Below, piece by piece: positions 1 through 8,400 of a DNA stretch of 9,296 bases. Position 1 is the first letter of the stretch; the number at the start of each line of letters is the position of its first letter. This stretch comes from Thermoplasmata archaeon. GTDB taxonomy: Archaea; Thermoplasmatota; E2; DHVEG-1. A program made the position numbers and the translations under genes. Location of the stretch: assembly GCA_003649845.1 (NCBI GenBank), contig QMTB01000043.1:1-9296 (forward strand), read 5' to 3'. Under the pieces are notes generated by a model, which worked only from the letters and a program-made list of their open reading frames with translations, did no database searches and was not told where the DNA came from.

Positions 1-93
1 GTGTTTGACTTCAAAGATTTTACTGATAGGTTGGAGGCATACAGAAATGCTGAAAAAGACATTATTAAAAGCACTGTACAAGCTAGCAGATAG
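1..93 (+). CDS. 3' end of an upstream protein (partial, possibly pilus ATPase tail)
   Basis: Reading frame 1 is open from the left edge to a TAG at 91-93 and encodes 30 residues, including DFKDFTDRLEAYRNAEKDII. The charged, helix-like composition looks like real protein. The pattern of a short hydrophobic/aromatic stretch followed by a helix with 'Y' and acidic residues resembles the tail of archaeal TadA/GspE-family secretion ATPases, and such an ATPase normally precedes the platform gene. That is family knowledge plus context; no Walker or other ATPase motif lies in the window. If real, it overlaps the next gene by 47 bp, which is long but possible in a compact genome. The alternative is that it is fortuitous and the upstream gene ends in frame 3 at TGA 6-8. 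Confidence 0.4.
   Translation: MFDFKDFTDRLEAYRNAEKDIIKSTVQASR
33..37 (+). promoter_or_regulatory. Shine-Dalgarno GGAGG that sets the start of the first platform gene
   Basis: GGAGG lies 9 nt upstream of the ATG at 47 and matches the core complement of the archaeal 16S rRNA 3' end. It decides the start in favour of ATG 47 over the upstream in-frame TTG at 5 and the later ATG at 119. Confidence 0.65.
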
Positions 94-916
94 CACATTC
101 TACAGATTTACAAAGGGCATGGAAAACGCAAAGCTGAAGAAGAAGCTAGGTATGGTAGATTATCCTTACGCAGTAGATAAATATTTTGCGTTTAGCCTAA
201 CTTTAATAGCACTCACTTTTACACTATCACTTATTGTGTGCCTTATTATTTTTACATTTCTTTTCAAGAACCCTTTATTACTAGCCGTGCCATTTATAGC
301 AACGGTTTTTGCAGCAATTATTGTTCTGATCTGGCCTGATATGGCTTTAGCGAAGAAAAAGAAGGTTATGGATGCAAACATGCCACTAGCGATACTTACA
401 ATGTCAACAGTTACACAAGGGGGTGCTCCACCACAATACATGTTCCAAACGCTTGCAAATAATCCTGAATACCCTATGCTAAGCAAAGAATGCCAAAAAA
501 TACAGCGTTTTATGAATCAACTTGGGCTTTCGTTTACAAAAGCTGTGGATAAGATGGCTGAGATAACACCATCGCCAGCGTTCAAAACATTTTTAAAGGA
601 GCTTAACACTACTGTCAAAAGTGGTGGCGATCTGCGCGAGTTCATGGCGAAAAGGGCAGAAGATGCCTATTTTAAATATACGATGATGCTTGAAAGAGCC
701 GCGGAGCGAGCTGAAACTATGGGTGAGATATACACAATTATAATGATCGCTGCGCCACTCTTCATATTCTTTACTGTGATGATGCTCAATATATTTTCAG
801 CGGGCAAACTTTTTGGGCTTACTGTAAATGACATTTTATTTTATGGAATATGGGGCGGCCTTCCTTTAGCAAACATAATATTTATGTTCGTTATGCAGAT
901 GATGTCAACAGAGTGA
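47..916 (+). CDS. T2SSF-domain membrane protein (TadC/ArlJ-like pilus assembly platform), first of a pair
   Basis: This 289-aa protein is the probable inner-membrane platform of a type IV pilus or archaellum-like machine, the part that couples a cytoplasmic ATPase to pilin assembly. After a basic amphipathic N-terminus come two membrane segments (about residues 47-73 and 76-96). A cytoplasmic T2SSF helical bundle follows (about 112-225) with typical features: LTMSTVTQGGAPPQYMF, a 'G-SF-KAVDKMAEITPSPAFK' stretch, and KSGGDLREFM, the conserved SGG-L turn of the family. Two further membrane segments lie at about 228-250 and 263-285. The length fits a single-domain TadB/TadC-type protein and is about half of a canonical two-domain archaeal ArlJ/PilC. 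The start is ATG 47, preceded by GGAGG. The gene may overlap an upstream reading frame and is followed 4 bp later by a second T2SSF gene. Family assignment is firm; whether it serves a pilus, archaellum or other filament cannot be told here. Confidence 0.88.
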   Translation: MLKKTLLKALYKLADSTFYRFTKGMENAKLKKKLGMVDYPYAVDKYFAFSLTLIALTFTLSLIVCLIIFTFLFKNPLLLAVPFIATVFAAIIVLIWPDMALAKKKKVMDANMPLAILTMSTVTQGGAPPQYMFQTLANNPEYPMLSKECQKIQRFMNQLGLSFTKAVDKMAEITPSPAFKTFLKELNTTVKSGGDLREFMAKRAEDAYFKYTMMLERAAERAETMGEIYTIIMIAAPLFIFFTVMMLNIFSAGKLFGLTVNDILFYGIWGGLPLANIIFMFVMQMMSTE

Positions 917-917
917 T
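913..917 (+). promoter_or_regulatory. Possible ribosome binding site overlapping a stop codon
   Basis: GTGAT at 913-917 matches part of the archaeal anti-SD complement GGAGGTGATC. It overlaps the TGA (914-916) of the first platform gene and lies 3 nt before ATG 921. The short spacing suggests translation of the second gene depends on ribosomes finishing the first. Confidence 0.35.
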
Positions 918-920
918 AAA

Positions 921-1775
921 ATGGATCCTATAATAAAATACTACGGAAAGTGGGCTTTATTAGGCATTGTTTGCTCAATAATAGCTTTTATTCTGCTTCA
1001 GAATACCGCCTTTGTAATGACCTCCTTCATAATTCCGATTATTCCAATTATGTATGCATATTATCAACAAAATAGTCAGATAAAAGGGCTTGAAGAAAAC
1101 TTCAGGGTTTTTCTTGATGATCTGAAAGATCTTTTGCAAGCAGGGGTTAATATAAGCGATGCTTTAGTAATCACGGCTAAAAACGATTATGGGCCTCTAA
1201 GCTCGTATATAAAGAGGCTTGCCGCGAAGGTGCGCTTAGGGATTCCATTTGAAAAAGCAATAACAAGAACTTTCGCAAAAACAAATAGCATGCTTATAAA
1301 AAAGATAATTCTTGTGATAAATCAAACATTGCGAGCTGGCGGCAACTTCATGCGTGTATTCTCCGTCTCTACAGACTATGTGGAGAAGATAGAGAGACTT
1401 AAAAGCCAAAGGAAATCACGCACAACAAGCACGATAATAAACTCGTATGTAATGTTCTATGTTTTTGTTATGATAATTATAGCAATACAGATATTCTTTG
1501 TACCTATGCTTGAGAATCAGCCAGCGATGAACATAAGCGCAATAACAGGCGGCCTCTCAAACTTAGGTGAAATTATGAGTGAAGAAGAAGAGGTCCAAAA
1601 AGTAAATTACAGCTGGCACTTTACAAACCTCATAATAGTGCAGGCAATATTCGCTGGCCCAATGATCGGCAAAATCTCTGAAAATAGCTTTGTAGCTGGT
1701 TTGAAGCATTCTGTTATTTTGCTTTCCACATCGCTTTTTGTGTATATAGCAGTTATTTCGTTTCTTGGTGGATGA
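921..1775 (+). CDS. T2SSF-domain membrane protein (TadC/ArlJ-like pilus assembly platform), second of a pair
   Basis: This 284-aa protein is a second probable pilus-assembly platform subunit. Two closely packed membrane segments (about residues 11-28 and 29-49) lead into a cytoplasmic T2SSF domain (about 55-168). That domain carries a FLDDLKDLLQAGVNISDAL motif, a second half with G-PFEKAI, and RAGGNFMRVF, the counterpart of the SGG-L turn in its neighbour. Another membrane segment (172-194), an acidic external loop (EEEE near 221) and two C-terminal membrane segments (about 234-252 and 261-282) follow. The stretch AIFAGPMIGKI...AGLKHS near 242-263 resembles the C-terminal end of archaeal ArlJ/PilC proteins. 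It sits 4 bp after the previous gene, so the two are certainly co-transcribed and probably form a heterodimeric platform equivalent to one two-domain protein. It is the last gene of the + strand operon and ends 27 bp from the convergent operon. Confidence 0.88.
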   Translation: MDPIIKYYGKWALLGIVCSIIAFILLQNTAFVMTSFIIPIIPIMYAYYQQNSQIKGLEENFRVFLDDLKDLLQAGVNISDALVITAKNDYGPLSSYIKRLAAKVRLGIPFEKAITRTFAKTNSMLIKKIILVINQTLRAGGNFMRVFSVSTDYVEKIERLKSQRKSRTTSTIINSYVMFYVFVMIIIAIQIFFVPMLENQPAMNISAITGGLSNLGEIMSEEEEVQKVNYSWHFTNLIIVQAIFAGPMIGKISENSFVAGLKHSVILLSTSLFVYIAVISFLGG

Positions 1776-1822
1776 TGGCTAAGAATTCTTAATAGCTGAA
1801 AACTATTTCTTTCTTATCTTTA
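1776..1822. terminator. Convergent junction with possible bidirectional terminator
   Basis: Only 27 bp (1776-1802) separate the two converging stop codons. The gap holds a perfect 12-bp palindrome, TAAGAATTCTTA (1780-1791). A pyrimidine-rich run, TTTCTTTCTTATCTTT, follows on the + strand at 1806-1821, inside the 3' end of the opposing gene. Archaeal RNA polymerase terminates at T-rich tracts, so this is the likely + strand stop. On the - strand the only T-run is a short TTTT just after the stop. The palindrome leaves too little loop for a strong hairpin. Confidence 0.35.
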
Positions 1823-4800
1823 TAATTAGTGTTCCAACATCTAGCTGACCATCTGCGGTAAGCAGTGGCACAATGCGCCTTCGCACTATAGTAACTGGAT
1901 AATCCTGTTCATTGCCTTGACTTGTTATTGTTCTTGTACTGCTTTCAAACTTGATGAAATAATCCTCATTATAGAAGCTCGTTATTGCTTCTTCGAGCAC
2001 AACCTTAATTGGTTTCTCTGGCGATTCTACAAGCGTTGGTGTGCCAGTATAAGTACTATTTATATCTGCAGCTGACTGCCTTATTTTCACAAAGCTCTGG
2101 AACTCACACGCTAGGTTTATCTCTCCGGTTACTGTAAAGTTGCAAGTGTTATTTAGGTCTGACGATATCTGGGTAATTGTCTGGCTCGCACCTTTTGTTA
2201 TACCCCAAGAGGTAGCGCTCACGTGAAGCTGATCTGAAACTGCAGTTGCATGCAGTCCAACGCGGTCCTCAACCCATAGGCAGATATAATCGTTGTGGTC
2301 ATCAGTTATTGTGATTGAATTTGAAGTGGTAGAATAATTATAATCGCTCTTAGTGCTAGAACAACTCTGTGTAGCACTGAAGTAATACCATTTTGTAGCT
2401 ACGCAACCAGAGCCGGAATCTGAGCAGTTAAGGTAAACAGTATCAGAATATGTTGTAGTTGAAGAAACGTCTGTAACACTTGCGCTAGGTGTGGTATTAT
2501 CTAACAAAAACTGCTTCAAAGATGTGTCCTGATGCTCTAAACCAGTTCCATTCTGAACCTCTATATCTATATAGTAATTTCCATCTGTTATAGAGCTCGC
2601 ATCCCAGGTATAAGTGCATTGTACAGGAGGCCACCAGTCATTGCTATCGCAACTTAAATTGGCTACGCTTTCGTATGCATTCAAATTTAGGTCTGTAGCG
2701 ATAGCCTTCTCAAAGCCTAGCTTGCCTGCACTAATGGAGCTGTAATAGATACTTGCATATAGGTTATCTAGCATTGTATTATGCACGGTGAAAGAGATTG
2801 TGATTGTACCGCTTTCCAGAGTTCCACTTGGCATTATGCTGCTAACACCAACTTCAGGCACGAAGTGGAAGTTCCTATCCACTTGCCTTGAATTCCCTGT
2901 TAAATCGCTGACAATAATAGAGAGGTTGTAGTCTCCTTCAGACAAGCCTGTTTGATAGAAGGAGCATACATAGTTAAGTCCGCTTGCGTTACAATCGCTT
3001 GCATAATTGAAACTTGCTGCGGAGCCATTTATTTTGACCTGTACACTGCTAAGCACTATTGGAGCACAACCATTATGCACCAAGATAAATGAAATTGTTG
3101 GATTAGATGTGCTCTTATTTTCATCAGGTGTTGTAATATTTATACCCGGAGCATTATTATCTATGCAAAGTGTATATTGTGTGGAGTAGCTATCAGAACC
3201 GCCCTGAATATCCCAAAGATTCAAATCCAAATAATAATTTCCATCTGCTATGCCTGTTGTATCCCAGCTATATGTACAAAGCTGGGCATAGCGCCAATCT
3301 GTGTCTTCACATGTTAGTTCAGCTATATTGGCATAGTTATTTAAGTTCAGATCATCAACTATTGAGTTCTGGAATGCACCTTTTGTAGAAGAATAAGCGA
3401 ACTTACTGTGTAATTCTTCCATCTCATAATCACTAGCGTAGAATCTAATCTCAAATGTGCCATTGAAATATCCCTGCTCATAGCCTGCGTAGAGTAATGT
3501 TGGAGGGATGTTTCTAAATATTGATGGAAAACCAATATCTATGCACGAACTGCTATAACAAGTAGTGCCACCCATATTGCCTAAGCCAACATCTATCATG
3601 CTGTAATTAGTGCTTTGCATCGAAATGCTTGGCTCAATAGTATAGCCTTCTAAATTATATTCTGTATATATAAATACATTACGATCTACCTGAGAAACAT
3701 AACCTATAGAGTCTGCTGCAATTATTGCAATATTATAATCATCTGTGAATCGGACATACTCATAATATGTGCAGGTATAACTTCCGCTAGATTCTATGCA
3801 ATGCAAATCTCTATTAAAATCATCGCTTTCGGAGCCATCAATAAGAACCCTAATAGAACTTAAATCGATTGGTGAGCCTTGGCCTCTATCAACTGTAAAT
3901 TTTATATAAGCCGCAGAAGAAAAACTTTCGTCATCGGCTGGAGAATTTACATCTATCGCTGGCGGCGTATTATCAACACAAAGCTGGTAAGCTGTGCTAT
4001 AGCTATTAGAGTCTCCCTGCTTATCCCAGATATTTATATCTATATAATAGTTGCCATCAGAAACACTAGTTAGGTCCCAGGTATAGGTGCATAATGTGAG
4101 GAATCGCCAGTCTGTGCCTTCGCAGCTTAGATTTGCTATGCTTTCATAGTTATCAAGATTCAAGTCTGATGCTATAATATTCTGGAATTGCCCTTGGCTG
4201 GTTGAATAGGCAATCTTTGCATGGAGCTCTTCAGATTCATAGTCGCGAACATAAAAGGAAATCTGAAACGTTCCACTTACATAACCGTATTCATTGCTAT
4301 CATATACTATCTCAGGTGGAATGTTACGGAAAATAGCCGCAAAACCTAGCTGCGTGGAATAAGTGTCAGTATTTAAAGCACCAGCAGGCGATCCTATGCC
4401 AACATCAAGGGCTTTATAAGTTGTGCCACTTGTAGAAGCGCTAGGCTCTATTGTATAACCCTCTAAGCTATATGTCGCATAAACAGAAGTTATAATATCA
4501 CGTTGAGAAGTGTAGCCAATGCTATCAGAAACTATTATTGAAACATTATAATCTTTGGCGAATTGAACATATTCGTAATACGCACATGTGTAGCTTCCAT
4601 CGTTTTCAGTACAATGAGAATCTCTATTAAAATCATCGCTTTCGGAGCCATCAATAAGAACCCTAATAGAACTTAAATCGATTGGTGAGCCTTGGCCTCT
4701 ATCGGCAGTGAACCTCACGTAGATAACCGAAGCAAACTGCTCATTGTCAGTAGGTGAGTTTACATCTATCGTTGGTGGAGTTTTATCTATTTTGACTTGA

Positions 4801-5399
4801 GTTGAGGTTTTTATCGCTTCATTATTATCTGCATTATCAACAGAATAATACCTTACATATCTAAGACACGTTTCTCCTTCCGCACAAGTAATATTTACCG
4901 TGGTGCCTAAAGTGGTTGGTGTACATGTAGCATTAGAATCTACACAGTAGTAAGTTGCTGCACACCCTGAAACACTATCGGAACAGCTTAGCGTTACAAC
5001 CACGTCATTTGCCTGCCATTCTGCTGGCGCATCATCTGTTGTTGTAGGAGGCTCTGTGTCAGTAAGAACCCACTCAACGTTCATTGGTTCAACTGCATAG
5101 TTGCAAACCTCACCACTACAACATTTTCCAATAGAGTAATATCTTATCTCATGGTTACCATCCGAGTTTATTATTATATTTATGTCTGAATCATAAGAAT
5201 GTGTCCAGGAGGCCCCATCAACACTATAATTTATAGAATGGCAGGAATACCCCTGTCCGGGAACACATATAAGTTCTACTATTGTTGGATGGCCTACAGA
5301 AATTACATTAATATCTGTCCCAAAAGTTGCTAAAGTAGAGGGTAGAATTACTAGTAAAGCAAGTATCACTAATGCTTGCATAATCTTTTGTTTTCTCAT
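1803..5399 (-). CDS. Large secreted repeat protein with Ig-like domains (putative surface adhesin)
   Basis: This 1198-aa protein has a Sec-type signal peptide: a basic start MRKQK, a hydrophobic core to about residue 19 and a probable cleavage after TLA (residue 24). Next come a Cys-containing beta domain (about 25-112) and a Cys-rich Ig-like/OmpL47-like domain (about 112-206, with SCSDSVSGCAATYYC and YVRYYSVDNADN). Three tandem units follow (207-477, 478-748, 749-968), mostly bounded by a 'DNTPP'-type motif. A second Cys-rich domain (about 969-1068, NCSDSGSGC) and an unrecognised domain of about 130 residues ending in IIKIRKK complete it. No C-terminal membrane anchor is visible. About twenty N-X-S/T sequons and paired cysteines suit an exported, glycosylated protein. 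The start is ATG 5399, which overlaps the upstream TGA as TGATG and places the signal peptide at the N-terminus; an in-frame TTG at 5414 would add five residues and is less likely. A role in adhesion or the cell envelope is inferred; no enzyme motif was seen. Confidence 0.85.
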   Translation of the reverse strand: MRKQKIMQALVILALLVILPSTLATFGTDINVISVGHPTIVELICVPGQGYSCHSINYSVDGASWTHSYDSDINIIINSDGNHEIRYYSIGKCCSGEVCNYAVEPMNVEWVLTDTEPPTTTDDAPAEWQANDVVVTLSCSDSVSGCAATYYCVDSNATCTPTTLGTTVNITCAEGETCLRYVRYYSVDNADNNEAIKTSTQVKIDKTPPTIDVNSPTDNEQFASVIYVRFTADRGQGSPIDLSSIRVLIDGSESDDFNRDSHCTENDGSYTCAYYEYVQFAKDYNVSIIVSDSIGYTSQRDIITSVYATYSLEGYTIEPSASTSGTTYKALDVGIGSPAGALNTDTYSTQLGFAAIFRNIPPEIVYDSNEYGYVSGTFQISFYVRDYESEELHAKIAYSTSQGQFQNIIASDLNLDNYESIANLSCEGTDWRFLTLCTYTWDLTSVSDGNYYIDINIWDKQGDSNSYSTAYQLCVDNTPPAIDVNSPADDESFSSAAYIKFTVDRGQGSPIDLSSIRVLIDGSESDDFNRDLHCIESSGSYTCTYYEYVRFTDDYNIAIIAADSIGYVSQVDRNVFIYTEYNLEGYTIEPSISMQSTNYSMIDVGLGNMGGTTCYSSSCIDIGFPSIFRNIPPTLLYAGYEQGYFNGTFEIRFYASDYEMEELHSKFAYSSTKGAFQNSIVDDLNLNNYANIAELTCEDTDWRYAQLCTYSWDTTGIADGNYYLDLNLWDIQGGSDSYSTQYTLCIDNNAPGINITTPDENKSTSNPTISFILVHNGCAPIVLSSVQVKINGSAASFNYASDCNASGLNYVCSFYQTGLSEGDYNLSIIVSDLTGNSRQVDRNFHFVPEVGVSSIMPSGTLESGTITISFTVHNTMLDNLYASIYYSSISAGKLGFEKAIATDLNLNAYESVANLSCDSNDWWPPVQCTYTWDASSITDGNYYIDIEVQNGTGLEHQDTSLKQFLLDNTTPSASVTDVSSTTTYSDTVYLNCSDSGSGCVATKWYYFSATQSCSSTKSDYNYSTTSNSITITDDHNDYICLWVEDRVGLHATAVSDQLHVSATSWGITKGASQTITQISSDLNNTCNFTVTGEINLACEFQSFVKIRQSAADINSTYTGTPTLVESPEKPIKVVLEEAITSFYNEDYFIKFESSTRTITSQGNEQDYPVTIVRRRIVPLLTADGQLDVGTLIIKIRKK
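2496..3155 (-). repeat. Diverged, shortened protein repeat unit 3 (220 codons)
   Basis: It starts at NAPGINITTP (residue 749) and ends at FLLDN. It keeps the Ig-like half (LSSVQVKING, DC...YVC, DYNLSIIVSD) and the second half (LYASIYYSS, LSC...QCTYTWD, DGNYYIDIEV). It has lost about 50 residues of the central segment, including the EGYTIEPS and FRNIPP motifs of units 1 and 2. It is probably the oldest copy or a secondarily deleted one. Confidence 0.75.
3156..3968 (-). repeat. Protein repeat unit 2 (271 codons) of the Ig-like surface protein
   Basis: It starts at TPPAIDVNSP (residue 478) and ends at TLCIDN. It matches unit 1 in order and length, with conserved motifs DLSSIRVLIDGSE, NLEGYTIEPS, FRNIPP, LTC...LCTYSWD and DGNYYLDLNLWD. 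It adds a local extra Cys pair (TTCYSSSC) not found in unit 1. Confidence 0.85.
3806..3890 (-). repeat. 85-bp exact direct repeat, copy in unit 2
   Basis: It is identical to 4619-4703 over all 85 bases; identity breaks at 3805 and 3891. It lies in phase at the same place in the protein repeat unit. Confidence 0.95.
3969..4781 (-). repeat. Protein repeat unit 1 (271 codons) of the Ig-like surface protein
   Basis: It starts at TPPTIDVNSP (residue 207). It holds an Ig-like half (DLSSIRVLIDGSE, HC...YTC), a central segment (SLEGYTIEPS, FRNIPP), a second beta half (FQISFYVRDYESEELHAKI, LSC...LCTYTWD, DGNYYIDINIWD) and a closing QLCVDN. It is the same length as unit 2 and aligns with it throughout. 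Confidence 0.85.
4619..4703 (-). repeat. 85-bp exact direct repeat, copy in unit 1
   Basis: It is base-for-base identical to 3806-3890 and exactly 813 bp (271 codons) away, the repeat period. Flanking bases differ at many synonymous sites. It encodes DRGQGSPIDLSSIRVLIDG and the following SESDDFNRD. Confidence 0.95.
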
Positions 5400-5410
5400 C
5401 AACCTACCCC
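5397..5410 (-). promoter_or_regulatory. TGATG stop-start overlap with G-rich ribosome binding site
   Basis: On the - strand, GGGGTAGGT (5410-5402) precedes the sequence TGATG. The TGA (5401-5399) ends the LamG gene and the ATG (5399-5397) begins the Ig-like repeat gene. The shared A and the G-rich tract indicate translational coupling, so the two large proteins are likely made together. Confidence 0.65.
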
Positions 5411-8400
5411 GCAAGATTTAATGCTACCTGGAGAGTATATCATTCCCTTATTTACAAATGCCTCGTAGTGGTCCTTTATCTCGCGTTCAGAGAGAGCCCT
5501 ATTATAAATCGCTACTTCATCAATTATTCCATTAAAACCTTGGGAATTCGCATGCTGAGAGCCTATCTCAAGATCAGCATTACTAACCGAAAGCGCTGAA
5601 AACGATTCCTCGTTTGTTTTTTCCAAAGTACCATTTATATAGAGATAAGTTGTTCCATTATCAAAAATGCCAACAACGTGATACCACTTGCCCGGAGAAA
5701 TAATAGTATCAGAATATGCAGTTCCACCATAAGTTGTACCATTTCCAACTATAAAAGAAATTCTTTCATTTCCTACAGAAGCATCATTTAAAGATAGACC
5801 GTATGAATAATAGCCGGAATCGTCTGGCTTAACGATGATTTTGGCCCAGTCTGCGCTTTCTCCTAATGGTTTTATCCATGCTTCAATCGTGCTCTCCTTA
5901 TTTATATCTAAGCTCTGAGAATCTGGAACAGAAACATAATCATCGTTCCCATCAAACCTAAGGGCTCTTCCAAACTTTCCTTCAACCCATCCAGAATTTA
6001 AATCCCAGAAGTCAAATCCGTTGAGCGTACCGTTATTTGAGCCTGCAGAATCAAGAGCTGTAGTTTGCTCGGCATATCCATCTAAATGCCACAAAGCAAC
6101 TAAACCATTCTCATCCGTCTGTATATGCGCATTGTGCTCCTGCACACCTGCATTATAATCAGCTTCAATCTCCTGTGCGCTCTTTGCATAATTGTAAATG
6201 CGAACATCATCAATCAAGCCGTTATGGCAAGCGTGAAAACCAGCATATCCAATAGTAAGAGGGTCTGGATGAGTATATGGGGTTTGTGAATAAGCTGCGG
6301 AAACCTCATTGCCGTCCACGTAAAGCTTCATTGTGAAACCATCATAGGTGCCTGCAATATGGTACCATTTATTAGTTGAAATGTTAGTATAATAAGAAAG
6401 ATTGCCACTGCCTCCAGCCGAATAAATCTGGAACAGGAACTGGCTTAGGCTGCCGTTATACCATAATCCATAGTTTCTATAAGTGAAATCTCCTTTCCCA
6501 ACTATTCTCACCCAATCAGAAGGGGCTGAATTAATGTAAACCCAAGCCTCAACCGTAAAGGGAGCTTTCAACCTTAAAGTGCTGCTGTCAGCCACTTCTA
6601 CATAATCATCTACTCCGTCGAACTGTATCGCTTTCCCCGAAATTCCAGCATTGAAATCAGAATGTCTTGCTCTTCCTGCAGCATAGAGTTCTGCTACTTC
6701 ATCTGCGGAGAGGGTTTTGGAGTAGATGGCGAGCTCATCCATCAAGCCATGGAAAGGAGCATAATTAGCACTAGATTCATGGGTCCAGCCGATTCTCAAA
6801 GTGTGATTGGTGTCAATAATATTGTTTGTGCGAATTGAACCAGATGCGATCTTTGAACCATTAACATAAGCCTCAATTGTTCCGGCATCCCTGTCAATCA
6901 CTCCCACAAAATGCGTCCATTGATTTAATGGAATAGAGCCATTGGGGGTATTCAAGAATTCCTGTGTGCCATCACTTGAAGTAAAGTGAATATAACCACT
7001 TTCGTTTAACCAAGCAGAATAACTCCTGCCATTGCTGCCAGTGCCATCGCCCTTGTAAATTAATGGATGCCACGTCCTAACAAAGGAAAACGGTTTGATC
7101 CAAAAAGCAACACTAAGCTTCCTGGCAATATCAAGAGAGGGGTTATCAGCAACATCAACATAAATGCTGTTCCCATCAAACTTCAGCCCTGGTCCGCTCT
7201 TCCCAGCAGTCCAGTTTAAATGCTTGGCTTTGCCAAGAGCATAAAGCTTAGCTATCTCATCGGCGGAAAGAGCTGTAGAATAGATTGCAATTTCATCAAT
7301 TGTTCCATAGAAAAAAGAACCAGCCGTATTTGGTGCTCCTCTGGCACCTATTCTTAACGCATTGTCATAGTTGCTTATCGCACCTCCGTCGGGATCTGCA
7401 ATTGAATCAACATACGAACCATTTTTATAACTTGTCACATTGGTTCCATCATAAACAAGAACAACATGGGTCCACTCATTAGGCGTTACTGAAACTCCGG
7501 TATCGTGCCATTCCCACGTGCCAGCAGTTCGTATAGCCCAAGAAATGCGACCAGAAGGGGAAGCAGTATCTGTTATGCCCCATTCATATTGCTCCTCTTT
7601 ATTCCATATTATTTGCCGATCTGAGTTACCTTTGGCTCCTTCCCAATAAACCCATGCTGACCAAGTAAACTTGTCTGAGAGATCTAATGAAGAATCCTCA
7701 GAAACTTCTACATAAGTACTTCCATCAAATTGTAAAGCCCTATCACTCTTTCCAACATTCCAGTCGGAAAATAATGCTTTTCTTACATTGTAGCGATTGA
7801 GAATTTCTTCAGATGATAAAACGCGGGCGTGAACAGCCACTTCATCTATGAGGCCGTCAAATGGTTCGGCTCCTCCTTCAGAAGAACCTATGAAAAAGCT
7901 TGCCATTGTAGAAGTCAATCCACCTGTAGATGTTGTTGAATTTGCAAGAGAACCGTCGATATACAATTTGAGGTTTATCCCATCATAAGTACCTACAATA
8001 TAGTGCCATGTGTTCAATGAAAGTGGCGCACCGGTGCTTGCCTTTGAGAGATCGTGAGCACCCACTCTAAAGTGAACATTTCCATCCGAACAATATAACT
8101 GGTACTCTGGATTCCAATCTCTTTCGCCTTTCCCAGCAATATAACCACTCTCGCAACTATTTGCTTTGACCCATGCCTCAATCGAAACACTTTTACCATT
8201 CATCGTTAAGTCACTAACTTTTGTAAAGCCGTAATAATCTCCAGGGGAACCAGTCAGAGATGCGGTATACCGAATATTTTGAATCTGAAAACCACCACTG
8301 CCTGAAGAGTAAGTGACCTTTATATAAATTGGCCCAGTTGTGGGGTAAAATGAACTAGGGATAGGAAAAACATAGTTTCCAACTGCATTGAAGGAACCTA

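Noticed and set aside
5..46. TTG at 5 as start of the first platform protein
   Set aside because: It adds 14 residues without a visible ribosome binding site, whereas ATG 47 has GGAGG 9 nt upstream.
1780..1791. Palindrome TAAGAATTCTTA as an operator or strong hairpin terminator
   Set aside because: It is short and AT-rich with no room for a loop, and archaeal termination relies mainly on T-tracts; it is kept only as part of the junction.
2496..4781. Repeats as a CRISPR array or mobile element
   Set aside because: The periodicity is 813 bp, in phase with codons and inside an intact reading frame, so it is protein domain duplication.
5400..5414. TTG at 5414 as start of the Ig-like repeat protein
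   Set aside because: It would put extra residues before a signal peptide that starts cleanly at ATG 5399, which also shows the stop-start overlap.
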